From: CAKZNE01 sp964485405 | GTDB taxonomy: Bacteria; Bacteroidota; Bacteroidia; Flavobacteriales; Schleiferiaceae | Length of the DNA stretch: 64,000 nucleotides | Reading direction: 5' to 3' | Assembly (NCBI GenBank): GCA_964485405.1 | Contig: CAZAJG010000004.1 | Coordinates: forward strand, 1-64,000 | Program-made: the position numbers and the translations under genes | Notes under the pieces: generated by a model | The model's database searches: none | The model's input: the letters and a program-made list of their open reading frames with translations, nothing else | What the model was told of the DNA's origin: nothing | Shown here: piece by piece, positions 53,265 to 61,195 of the stretch | How the letters are laid out: each line of letters opens with the position of its first letter | Position numbering within the stretch: position 1 is the stretch's first letter

Positions 53265-54224
53265 TTAGAATTGTTTTTGAGCCAGTAAATCCCAGAAAAA
53301 CTGGCCTGCATCGCTTAGTTCGCAGTAACTGCCGTTGATAGCCGCTTCATAGGGCGACATTCGGTCCGGGCATTTTATTAATCCTGCTCTGTAAAAGCGA
53401 AGTAGAGTTGTCATTCTCGAATACGCCCTTTTCATTAGTGGATCCTTAGTAACATCCTTAGGTCGAAGTTGAATTTTCCGATCTCTATCATCGAAAAAAT
53501 CCAAACTGTTTAGTTGTCGCAAGCATTCTTTCTCTACATCGGCAAGACTTTCTCGCAATACCGTCATTTGAGTTATGGAGGATTTGAACACTGGGCGTTG
53601 TTGCCATGGAGAAAGGAGACTGTCTACCATATTGTATAAACCTGAAGCAGTAATGTTCCCTTGTGCATCAGCTGCCGCTCCTCTTAGGCCTTTTAAAAGG
53701 ATATTGGTAAACACTCCATGTTGGCCTCTTTCTGAAGCTACATCGTCCCATTTGGTAGCTACTAAAAGGGTAATGTTGTCTCTAAGGTTTGAGGTAGTTT
53801 TGTCGCTTCCTGCTTCTCGCCCAAAATCATCTGCATGACAACAATCGAGTATTACTGTTATTTCTGGAATGTTGGATTGGTTGAGTTGATCGACCAACCA
53901 TTCCATCTTTACCCCAATATCTTCTTTACTAAAGTCCTTACCCACTAAATAGCCTCCTGTATTATCTACATGGCCATGACCAGAGAAATACAGTAGAGCA
54001 TGTTGACACGATCTTTCTTCTTTTAAGAGTTTCAGAATCTTATCTCTGAAATTAGCACCGGTTACATTCGTAACTAAGGAAGATGAAAAATTGGGTGAAC
54101 CGTCTTCATTTTTTTCCAACAGTTCTTTCATGCTTTTGGCATCATTTACACAAGCTCCCAATGGAGCTTTATGGTAATCGTTTATGCCAATGAAAAGTGC
54201 TTTTCTGGTTTCTGATATTTTCAT
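53265..54224 (-). CDS. Caspase-like (C14/metacaspase-type) protease heading the CBASS operon
   Basis: A 319-residue protein. The caspase fold is clear: KALFIGINDYHKAPLGACVNDAKSM start, the catalytic His in LLYFSGHGHVD (His83), and the catalytic Cys in ILDCCHADDFG (Cys129). The dyad is complete, so it should be active on a protein substrate. The C-terminal 120 residues form a helical domain (LRESLADVEKECLRQLN, PLMKRAYSRMTTLLRFYRAG) that may bind the partner. Caspase or CHAT proteases act with SAVED receptors in some CRISPR type III and CBASS systems. It is the first gene of the unit, so it is probably a core effector. Confidence 0.88.
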   Translation of the reverse strand: MKISETRKALFIGINDYHKAPLGACVNDAKSMKELLEKNEDGSPNFSSSLVTNVTGANFRDKILKLLKEERSCQHALLYFSGHGHVDNTGGYLVGKDFSKEDIGVKMEWLVDQLNQSNIPEITVILDCCHADDFGREAGSDKTTSNLRDNITLLVATKWDDVASERGQHGVFTNILLKGLRGAAADAQGNITASGLYNMVDSLLSPWQQRPVFKSSITQMTVLRESLADVEKECLRQLNSLDFFDDRDRKIQLRPKDVTKDPLMKRAYSRMTTLLRFYRAGLIKCPDRMSPYEAAINGSYCELSDAGQFFWDLLAQKQF

Positions 54225-54263
54225 GTATTGTTCTGATTATTTATCTTTAAATCAGAGCAATAC
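54225..54263 (-). promoter_or_regulatory. Dyad immediately upstream of the defence operon
   Basis: GTATTGTTCTGAT (54225-54237) and ATCAGAGCAATAC (54251-54263) are inverted repeats matching at 12 of 13 positions, spaced by 13 bases. The near arm ends exactly at the start codon of the caspase gene. It can act as an operator or as an RNA hairpin hiding the ribosome site. No regulator gene lies next to it. The rest of the interval to 54526 is AT-rich with no supportable gene. Confidence 0.6.
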
Positions 54264-54526
54264 TAAAATATTAAATCATTGACTTAAAGTACGTTGAGCG
54301 TATTTCCATGGAATTTAGGAGGTTTCACAGCTTTTTATTCATAGTTTTCTACTAGTCGAATAGATTATCTGCTAGTCCAAATCAAAAGATTCATTTTTTA
54401 TATGACTTCATTTGGCTACTAAATAGAGTCTTTTAAACTAAGAGAATTATTTAGAAAATAGATATTTCATGCAACGGGATTTCGAAATAGTAAAATGTGC
54501 TGTTAAGCTAGATTTTTTTATATCCG

Positions 54527-54818
54527 ATGGCTAGAAAAAGTGATCCAAATTTAATGGAATTGAATCTCAAAACGTTTTCCATACTTATGAGATACTATCC
54601 TCAATATGTTCAAAAAAGGAAACGACATAGTACCTTTTACATCATTTATTGTAGATCAGAATGGAAATGTATGTAATCCGAAAGTGGAAAACGGGGTGAG
54701 TAATGATTTGAATAAGGAAGCTTTGCATCTAGTGATGGGGTCTTCCGGTAGATGGGGAGCTAAAGTGGTGAAATGTTCGGCTGTTAATTGTAGAGTAAGG
54801 TTGCCTATTAGGTTTTGA
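54527..54818 (+). pseudogene. Frameshifted TonB C-terminal-like small gene
   Basis: The frame from ATG at 54527 gives MARKSDPNLMELNLKTFSIL then MRYYPQYVQK and runs out of frame. From the A6 tract at 54612-54617 the adjacent frame continues KGNDIVPFTSFIVDQNGN, KVENGVSNDLNKEALHLVM and VRLPIRF, a TonB_C-like strand-helix-strand end. Joined, they form one protein of about 100 residues, like other small TonB-like proteins. One extra A in the tract would explain the break. It could be a real mutation, a sequencing error or programmed slippage. The 70-residue 3' frame alone starts at 54606. Confidence 0.6.
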
Positions 54819-54826
54819 TTAACTTA

Positions 54827-55480
54827 TTATTCAATCGCATAATATCCGTTAAGAACTCCATAACGAGTAAGATCTTGGACGTTTCGAGAACCTGTTTTGC
54901 GCATTAAATTATTTTTATGTGTCTGAACAGTATTCAATTCAATATTTAATTGATCCGCAACCTCCTTGGCTTGTAAACCTTGGGAAATAAGACGTAGTAC
55001 TTCCTTTTCCCTTGGGCTAAGGGCTATCTTTTTTATACTCTCATCACTTAAGTCTTTAATTATAAATGATTCAAAATGTTCAGTACGAATCTCTTCAGGG
55101 AAGTAGATATCACCTCTATAAAGTCGATTAATTGCTTCTATCAATTGTTTGTGGCTTTTATTCTTCAACACATAGCCTTGAACCTTATTAGCCAACATTG
55201 CTTTAATCCTGTCCGGGTCTTTATACATGGTATTTATAAGGATCTTCACATTTGGGTTTAACTTTTTTATTTCCTGAATAAGCCAACCCTCTTCCATACC
55301 TTTTACCCCTCCTATATCTAAAATCACAATGTCTACTTTCTCTTTATATAATAAGCTTAAAAGTTGATCGCCATTCTCTGCTAATCCTATCACCTCAATA
55401 TCCTCTTCTGAATCTTCAATTATAGTAATCAGTCCTGTCATAAAGGCATAATGATCATCTGCCATAGCTACACGTATCAT
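54827..55480 (-). CDS. NarL/LuxR-type response regulator
   Basis: A 217-residue protein. The receiver domain has the acidic pair in MADDH, phospho-acceptor Asp55 in VILDIGGVKG, and the lysine in YVLKNKSHKQ. The C-terminal helix-turn-helix is a LuxR type: LSPREKEVLRLISQGLQAKE ... LNTVQTHKNNLMRKTGS. It lies nine bases downstream of a histidine kinase, its evident partner. The pair is encoded 0.6 kb from the defence operon but points away from it in expression, and a link is only speculative. Confidence 0.92.
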   Translation of the reverse strand: MIRVAMADDHYAFMTGLITIIEDSEEDIEVIGLAENGDQLLSLLYKEKVDIVILDIGGVKGMEEGWLIQEIKKLNPNVKILINTMYKDPDRIKAMLANKVQGYVLKNKSHKQLIEAINRLYRGDIYFPEEIRTEHFESFIIKDLSDESIKKIALSPREKEVLRLISQGLQAKEVADQLNIELNTVQTHKNNLMRKTGSRNVQDLTRYGVLNGYYAIE

Positions 55481-55489
55481 AAGGTAGAG

Positions 55490-57580
55490 TTATATGTTGT
55501 TTAATGGAATATCTAATTTCACCAATGTTCCTTTATCCTTTCTGGAATCTATCGAAAATTTAGCTTTTATTTTTTCAGTACGTTGTCTAATATTATTAAG
55601 TCCGTTTCCATCGCTTTCAGGCACCTTATCAATATCAAATCCCTTTCCATTATCTTCAACAATAATCTGTAGTTGATTTACCTGACCGTTTATGAATATG
55701 CTCAACTCCGTTGCTCCAGCATGTTTTAATACATTACTAACCAGCACACGAGCGATAGCCATTATTTCCATTTGAATTTCATCACGCAAAACCATTGGAA
55801 CATTTCTAGGAATGTAACGAATCTTTAGCTCAATAGCGCTGTCAATACGTTCTAAATAATCACCTAATTCCTTTTCAAGACTATCCGATTGTGGAAATTT
55901 CTGCATTAGAGTTTCTCCAATTCCCCTCATTTCACTGCAGGTTTCGTCTAGAAGATTATCTAACATATTCATTCGATCTCTAACCGATTTCTCCAGTTCT
56001 CCAATCTTAGACCGTATTCCTCCTAAAGAAATCTGAACCAAAGCCAATTGACTACCCACATAGTCATGTATGTTTTGACCTATCTTATGACTTACTTGCT
56101 TTTTAGTTTCCAATTTCTTTTTTATCAATTGTACTTCTACATCATTTAAAATATCGATAACCTTTTCCTCGCTCTTTTTTTTCTCTAAAGCGGCTTTAGT
56201 TTTGAGTTTAGTGGTTCGAATTCTAAAGAATAGGTACATAGTAATGCCCAAAAAGAAAATAACAATTGCCACTATAGTAGCAATTAGTACCTTGTTTTGA
56301 GCACTTTGTTTTTCAGCATCGGCAAGAGCTAAGTCTCTTTCTACTTCGCTAATTCTTCTATCTCGCCTAAACATTTCCTTTTCTGCCAAAGAGAATTGAG
56401 CATTGTCAATCAATTGATCTAGCTGACTCTTTATCTCAAGATATTTAGAGTAGTATTCATTTGATTTTTTGAACTCTCCTTTAGCCTTGTAAACTTTGGC
56501 TCTGAGAATGTGCAAGTCTGGCAAAAACTGAATAAGGCTATCTTCTTTTACAATGGCATCTGCCTTATTAAGTAGTTCTAAGGATTTGGTATTTCTTTTT
56601 TGATCAATCAAATAATACGTCCAGCCTATATAAGAAGCCACCATTGATTTTCTTTTTCCCTTTTGCTTCGAATGGCGGATACTTAAACTGTAATTCTCAT
56701 CGCATAAATCCTCTTGTCCTGTAGCGCAATACGCCTTAGCAAGGTTAGTCCAAATATCGATTTGATTATCGGTAAGATTATGTTCTCGACTCAGCTTTTC
56801 TGCCCGCTTTAAAACCTTGATCGACTCTTCATACTCTTTCGTAAGTATAAGAATAGCTCCTTTATTAATGACTACATCAACCAATCCAGTGGTGTTGTCT
56901 TCTTTTAAATAAAGCTCTTCAGCCTTATCAAAATAACTGAGAGCGGTCAAATAGCGCTCAATTCCTTTATATACTTTTCCAAGGTTTTGAAACCTCTTAG
57001 CCAAAACAGAAGAATCCTTTTGCTCTAAACCAATATCTATTGATTTACTCAATGCTTCCCTCGCCTTATCCAGATAAGATCGATTTAAGTATGACATGCC
57101 CAAACCATTGAGCACTTTACCTTCCATGGATTTTAATTGACTTTGACGTGCGATAAAAAGTCCCTTTAGGAAATAGACTTCTGCAGAATCATATTCTTCT
57201 TGATGGTTAAAAAAAAGAGCCAGATTGTTGTATCCACTTGCAATGTTTTTGACATTTTGATTTTGGATCCGCTGATCAAGACTTGATTTTAAGTAGAATC
57301 GAGCAGAATCATACTCTTCCTGTCCTTTGTAATAATTTCCAATGTCTGATAAACTAAAGGCAATCAGTTCTTTAAAATTCCATTTTGATGAAATTTTAAG
57401 CGCAGTAGTGGCGTAAAGAAAAGAGGAATCTGGATTCTGATCTCTTAAATCAAAAGCTAATTGAGAGGTTTTATTTGCTTTAATACTATCCTTTTCTCGT
57501 AAGGATAAATCTTGAGCATTTCCCATGACAGACCAAAGCCAAAGGGATAAGCAAAATATGAATGAGATTGACTTTTTCAT
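55490..57580 (-). CDS. TPR-repeat sensor histidine kinase
   Basis: A 696-residue protein with a signal peptide, then TPR repeats from about 40 to 390 (for example SARFYLKSSLDQRIQN, ALSYFDKAEELYLKE), a coiled coil and a membrane helix near 425-447 (VLIATIVAIVIFFLGITMYL). The cytoplasmic part has a HisKA_3-like helix with the phospho-acceptor in NIHDYVGSQLA and an HATPase_c domain (VEDNGKGFDI, NGLNNIRQR). This architecture, with a periplasmic TPR sensor, is common in Bacteroidota. It partners with the NarL-type regulator nine bases downstream. Confidence 0.9.
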   Translation of the reverse strand: MKKSISFIFCLSLWLWSVMGNAQDLSLREKDSIKANKTSQLAFDLRDQNPDSSFLYATTALKISSKWNFKELIAFSLSDIGNYYKGQEEYDSARFYLKSSLDQRIQNQNVKNIASGYNNLALFFNHQEEYDSAEVYFLKGLFIARQSQLKSMEGKVLNGLGMSYLNRSYLDKAREALSKSIDIGLEQKDSSVLAKRFQNLGKVYKGIERYLTALSYFDKAEELYLKEDNTTGLVDVVINKGAILILTKEYEESIKVLKRAEKLSREHNLTDNQIDIWTNLAKAYCATGQEDLCDENYSLSIRHSKQKGKRKSMVASYIGWTYYLIDQKRNTKSLELLNKADAIVKEDSLIQFLPDLHILRAKVYKAKGEFKKSNEYYSKYLEIKSQLDQLIDNAQFSLAEKEMFRRDRRISEVERDLALADAEKQSAQNKVLIATIVAIVIFFLGITMYLFFRIRTTKLKTKAALEKKKSEEKVIDILNDVEVQLIKKKLETKKQVSHKIGQNIHDYVGSQLALVQISLGGIRSKIGELEKSVRDRMNMLDNLLDETCSEMRGIGETLMQKFPQSDSLEKELGDYLERIDSAIELKIRYIPRNVPMVLRDEIQMEIMAIARVLVSNVLKHAGATELSIFINGQVNQLQIIVEDNGKGFDIDKVPESDGNGLNNIRQRTEKIKAKFSIDSRKDKGTLVKLDIPLNNI

Positions 57581-57648
57581 TTGTTGAGAGAGGTTTCGTT
57601 GGTAAAGTTAAGATTTAGATCAAATCAGTTCAGGAGGGTTGTTGAAGC

Positions 57649-57690
57649 AAAAAATCAGGCTTCCACCATTTTAGATCGAAGCCCGATTTT
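57649..57690 (-). terminator. Terminator after the 115-aa gene
   Basis: AATCAGGCTT (57653-57662) and AAGCCCGATT (57679-57688) pair at 9 of 10 positions. On the minus strand the stem is followed by TTTTTT. It ends transcription of the gene at 57713 and isolates the kinase gene. Confidence 0.75.
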
Positions 57691-57712
57691 GAGTAGTTTG
57701 AATTTTCAAATG

Positions 57713-58060
57713 TCAGACTAAACCGCCTAGTGGAATGGGCCTTGTAGTTTCTTCCGCTTCTTTTACTTTAACGGTTCCGTTACCTACGGACACAGATTCA
57801 CTATTGACTAAATTGACGTGAATTTCACCAGTATCATAGTCGATATTTGATTCACCAATTATCACCTGAATGGTAACGTTTCCGGTATACGGACTCACCA
57901 CATTCACGTCTATGTGAATTTCATCAGAAGCATTTACCTGAGGCACAGATTCATGAGAATCAGTATCATAGGTTCCTCCTGTTGGTAAGGTAACATCCAT
58001 CCAGTAATAATTGCTTTGATCTTCATCCACGTACAATTTTAGTGTGGGTACAACTGACAT
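57713..58060 (-). CDS. Small beta-rich hypothetical protein
   Basis: A 115-residue acidic protein with no signal peptide. Alternating strands (TLKLYVDEDQSNYYWMDVTL, EIHIDVNVVSPYTGNVTIQV, EIHVNLVNSESVSVGNGTVK) and a proline-rich tail (RPIPLGGLV) suggest a beta sandwich. It has no family that I recognise. It is a single-gene unit with its own terminator. Confidence 0.55.
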   Translation of the reverse strand: MSVVPTLKLYVDEDQSNYYWMDVTLPTGGTYDTDSHESVPQVNASDEIHIDVNVVSPYTGNVTIQVIIGESNIDYDTGEIHVNLVNSESVSVGNGTVKVKEAEETTRPIPLGGLV

Positions 58061-58284
58061 AATCTATTGTTTTTAAATTCTTTACAAAGCTGATCATTGA
58101 ATAGCAATCGGTCAATCGTAAAATATGTGGAAATTTAGACGGTTCCTCCTAGAAGGATTCTATTAGACCAAAGCTCTAAAACCAGCATTGGATTTAATTC
58201 TCTGGTTAAAATGTCAATCCATCTAAAAGGGCATCAAACAAAAAAATAGCTTTCTTTGAAAACCAAAGGAAAAGCCACTACACC

Positions 58285-58851
58285 ATGCAAGAAACCCAAC
58301 AAAAACTAGAAACTTTACTTTTAAATAAACCCCTCACCCACATTGAGTTTTACAATGTAGGTGAAAAGTACTTTGAGCTGAAACCTGAACACAGTTGGTT
58401 GTTTAATGGAGGTGTTGAGCTCCATTTTGGTGAGGAAGTATTTGCCTTAGCTTGGGATATGGGGAATGATAGTTTTGACTATACTGTTGCTGATGGGGTA
58501 AAACCACTTTTAAAAGATGCGGATTACCAAGCCGTGGAAGCTACCTCTATCTCAAACGTTTCTCAGCTCATTGGTAAATCCATCCAAAACATAGAGTTTG
58601 AGTGGGAATTTTACCAAGAGTTTGACGAAAATGGGGAGCTCAAAGAGGAAAAAGTATATGTACCGATGGGTTTAAAAATTACTTTTTCGAATGATAGTAC
58701 ACTGCAAATCGCTACGGTTGAAGCTTTGATTCATCCAGAGACCTTAGATGTTGTAGAGGCTTATTACAATCTAATAGGACAGCTTCTGATATCCGTAAAC
58801 AACGAGTTTAAAATTGAACGTCAGGATATTGATTTTCCAACGGAACACTAA
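58285..58851 (+). CDS. Hypothetical protein
   Basis: A 188-residue acidic protein without signal peptide. It begins MQETQQKLETLLLNKPLTHI, followed by strands (IEFYNVGEKYFELKP, GVELHFGEEVFALAWDMG) and ends in EFKIERQDIDFPTEH. The alternating polar/hydrophobic strands suggest an alpha/beta or beta-barrel fold; no family is recognised. It precedes the PAS kinase by 24 bases on the same strand and may be cotranscribed with it. Confidence 0.55.
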   Translation: MQETQQKLETLLLNKPLTHIEFYNVGEKYFELKPEHSWLFNGGVELHFGEEVFALAWDMGNDSFDYTVADGVKPLLKDADYQAVEATSISNVSQLIGKSIQNIEFEWEFYQEFDENGELKEEKVYVPMGLKITFSNDSTLQIATVEALIHPETLDVVEAYYNLIGQLLISVNNEFKIERQDIDFPTEH

Positions 58852-58875
58852 AACTATAGATCAATAATATTATAC

Positions 58876-60045
58876 ATGAGTCCACACCGACTTTTTAAAA
58901 ACGAGCAAATCATAGATCGGTTTTTTGATAGCATCCTTTTTGGTGTGCTCATTGTTGATGAAAATTCAAGGATTACTGCTCTTAATGAAGCTTGTTTAGA
59001 TATCCTTTCTCTTTCATCAGCAGAGATAAAGCAACGGGCTTTCCCATTTTTCCTAGATCCAAAATCAAAAGACGTTTATCTCGATAGCTTTTCACGTTTG
59101 GTAGATGGCGACACGAAAATAGAAGATGAAGTACTAGAGTTAAGTCTAGTAAATACAGAGGATATTTTAATACCCATTGAATTAACCTTTAATACCACGC
59201 TTCACACCTCTGATGGTCTGTTTATTCTGATTATCAATGATATTACCAGAAGAAAACAGCTCGAGGAGAAGATTAAAATTCAGCGAAAGGAAACCGCAGA
59301 AATTGAAGATGAATTAGAGAAAGAACAAAGCTTAAGCGAATTAAAATCTAGATTCGTAACCATGGCCTCTCATGAGTTTAGAACACCTTTGGCAGGGGTT
59401 CTATCCTCCGTAAATTTGATTGAACGCTACTTTAAGGCAGAAGAAGCCAATGGTGTTGAACTTACGCATAAGTCTAAGATTGAGAATCACTTTGGTAAAA
59501 TCAAAGAATCCGTTAATAATCTTACCACCATCTTAAATGAGTTTCTATCTCTAGGTAAGCTCGAAGAAGGAAAAATTAAATGCCATTGGGAAGAAATCAA
59601 TTTAGTAGAGCTCGCCTCACGCCAAATAGATGAGCTTCAAAAACTTTGTAAGAAGGGACAAAGAATTCTGACCGAAAATGAGCTCGATCAATCGATTTTT
59701 ATACTGGATCATTTAATGATATCGAATATCATTAACAACCTGATTTCTAATGCTATAAAATATTCTAATGAAAATGGGTTTATACGTCTCAAGCTAGGTG
59801 TAAAAGATGAAGACTTAATTATTCAGGTTAGCGATGAAGGTATTGGCATTCCCCAAACGGATCAAAAAAAGTTGTTTGGCCGTTTCTTCAGGGCTCAAAA
59901 TACAGTAAACATTCAAGGAACTGGTTTGGGATTAAACATAGTAAAGAAGTATGTAGAGATGATGAATGGTCGCATTGATTTTGAAAGTGAATTAAATAAA
60001 GGAACTACTTTTACCGTTCAAATTCCTATTAAAAATGGCCTCTAA
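58876..60045 (+). CDS. PAS-domain hybrid-partner sensor histidine kinase
   Basis: A 389-residue cytoplasmic kinase. A PAS domain occupies about 10-130 (FFDSILFGVLIVDENSRITA, FILIINDITRRKQ), followed by a coiled coil and a HisKA helix with the acceptor in FVTMASHEFRTPLAGVLSS. The HATPase_c domain has NNLISNAIKYS, VSDEGIGIP, and GTGLGLNIV. It overlaps the next gene by 11 bases, indicating translational coupling to its response regulator. No membrane segment, so it should sense an internal cue, possibly redox or a small ligand bound by PAS. Confidence 0.9.
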   Translation: MSPHRLFKNEQIIDRFFDSILFGVLIVDENSRITALNEACLDILSLSSAEIKQRAFPFFLDPKSKDVYLDSFSRLVDGDTKIEDEVLELSLVNTEDILIPIELTFNTTLHTSDGLFILIINDITRRKQLEEKIKIQRKETAEIEDELEKEQSLSELKSRFVTMASHEFRTPLAGVLSSVNLIERYFKAEEANGVELTHKSKIENHFGKIKESVNNLTTILNEFLSLGKLEEGKIKCHWEEINLVELASRQIDELQKLCKKGQRILTENELDQSIFILDHLMISNIINNLISNAIKYSNENGFIRLKLGVKDEDLIIQVSDEGIGIPQTDQKKLFGRFFRAQNTVNIQGTGLGLNIVKKYVEMMNGRIDFESELNKGTTFTVQIPIKNGL

Positions 60046-61087
60046 GATTCTTATCATTGAAGATGACCGCATTATGCGGGAAAACACAGCTGAACTACTA
60101 GAATTATCAGGCTATGAAGTGGAAGTAGCCGAAAATGGAAAGCTGGGTGTACAAAAAGCAGAATCTTTTGCTCCAGATTTAATTGTGTGTGACATTATGA
60201 TGCCGGAACTGGACGGTTATGGCGTTTTTTACATTCTCTCCAAAAACCCGGAAACTGCAGCAACGCCTTTTATCTTTTTATCAGCAAAAGCTGAAAAGGC
60301 AGATTTGAGAAAAGGTATGAGCCTGGGAGCAGACGATTATCTCACTAAGCCATATGATGATATGGATCTTTTAAATGCTGTGGAAAGTAGATTAAAGAAG
60401 TTCAATATTGTAAAAAAGGAATTCTCTCAGAATGTAGCAGGTGTTCAAGAGTTTATGCAAGAAGCTAAAGACTTGTCTGCCATTAAAGATTTGGCGGAAG
60501 AAAACAAAACCTACAGCTACAAAATCAAAGAATTTATTTTTAGAGAAGGAGATATAGCGAATTTTCTGTTTTTTGTGGAAGAAGGTCAGGTTAAAACGTA
60601 CAAACTCAATGCGGATGGTAAAGAGTTGATTATGGAAACCTTTGGCTCAGGTGACTTTATAGGCTACAAGGCATTATTGGAAGACAGACCTTACAGTGAG
60701 TATGCTTCTACGCTTGAAGAGACCTGTGTATATAAAATCCCAAAAGCAGACTTTCTACAACTAATTTTCAATAATAGAGATGTCTCTGCACGTTTCCTAA
60801 AAATGGTTTCTCATAATTTATCCGAGAAGGAAGAACAACTCATTCAACTCGCTTACGATTCCGTTAAAAAAAGAATTGCTCATCAAATCAAGCAGTTAGC
60901 CCATAAATCGAGCAACTATAGCTTTGAAATGTCTAGAGGTGATTTGGCCAAAATCGTTGGAACTTCTAAAGAAACTTTGGTAAGAACTCTAACCAGTTTG
61001 AAAGAGGACGGTATTATTGATAGTGATGGCCATTCCATTGAAATAAAAGATCAAAAGAAATTGGATCAGATGCTTATGTGGAGCTAA
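60035..61087 (+). CDS. Response regulator with REC, cNMP-binding and Crp-type HTH domains
   Basis: A 350-residue regulator. The receiver domain (about 1-120) has IIEDD, phospho-acceptor DIMMPELDGYG (about 54-55) and FIFLSAKAEKADLRKG ... DDYLTKPYD. A cyclic-nucleotide-binding-like beta roll follows (IFREGDIANFLFFVEEGQVK, GDFIGYKALLEDRPYSEY), then a Crp-type HTH (SRGDLAKIVGTSKETLVRTL). This triple fusion combines phosphorylation by the upstream PAS kinase with a Crp/FNR-like output. The dyad at 61150-61188 is a likely binding site. Confidence 0.92.
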   Translation: MASKILIIEDDRIMRENTAELLELSGYEVEVAENGKLGVQKAESFAPDLIVCDIMMPELDGYGVFYILSKNPETAATPFIFLSAKAEKADLRKGMSLGADDYLTKPYDDMDLLNAVESRLKKFNIVKKEFSQNVAGVQEFMQEAKDLSAIKDLAEENKTYSYKIKEFIFREGDIANFLFFVEEGQVKTYKLNADGKELIMETFGSGDFIGYKALLEDRPYSEYASTLEETCVYKIPKADFLQLIFNNRDVSARFLKMVSHNLSEKEEQLIQLAYDSVKKRIAHQIKQLAHKSSNYSFEMSRGDLAKIVGTSKETLVRTLTSLKEDGIIDSDGHSIEIKDQKKLDQMLMWS

Positions 61088-61149
61088 ATCAAGCTCTTAA
61101 ACTAGAACCGTTGATAAAGATCAACGTAAGGCTTAGGCGGTTGTCAATG

Positions 61150-61188
61150 TATTTGAATGTACAAATTTCAACATTTGTACTTCAAATA
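61150..61188 (+). promoter_or_regulatory. Long dyad operator upstream of the baeRF-like/MscS operon
   Basis: TATTTGAATGTACAAAT (61150-61166) and ATTTGTACTTCAAATA (61173-61188) are inverted repeats with one bulged base around a 6-base centre, ending seven bases before the ATG at 61196. The 8-bp inner arms GTACAAAT/ATTTGTAC are perfect. Its size suits a Crp-family dimer, such as the regulator encoded just upstream, or an RNA hairpin. Confidence 0.65.
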
Positions 61189-61195
61189 ATTACAA

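Noticed and set aside
54827..57580. TPR kinase/NarL regulator as regulator of the defence operon
   Set aside because: They are near but separated by a remnant gene and a terminator-bounded layout, and no sequence evidence links them to the dyad at 54225-54263.
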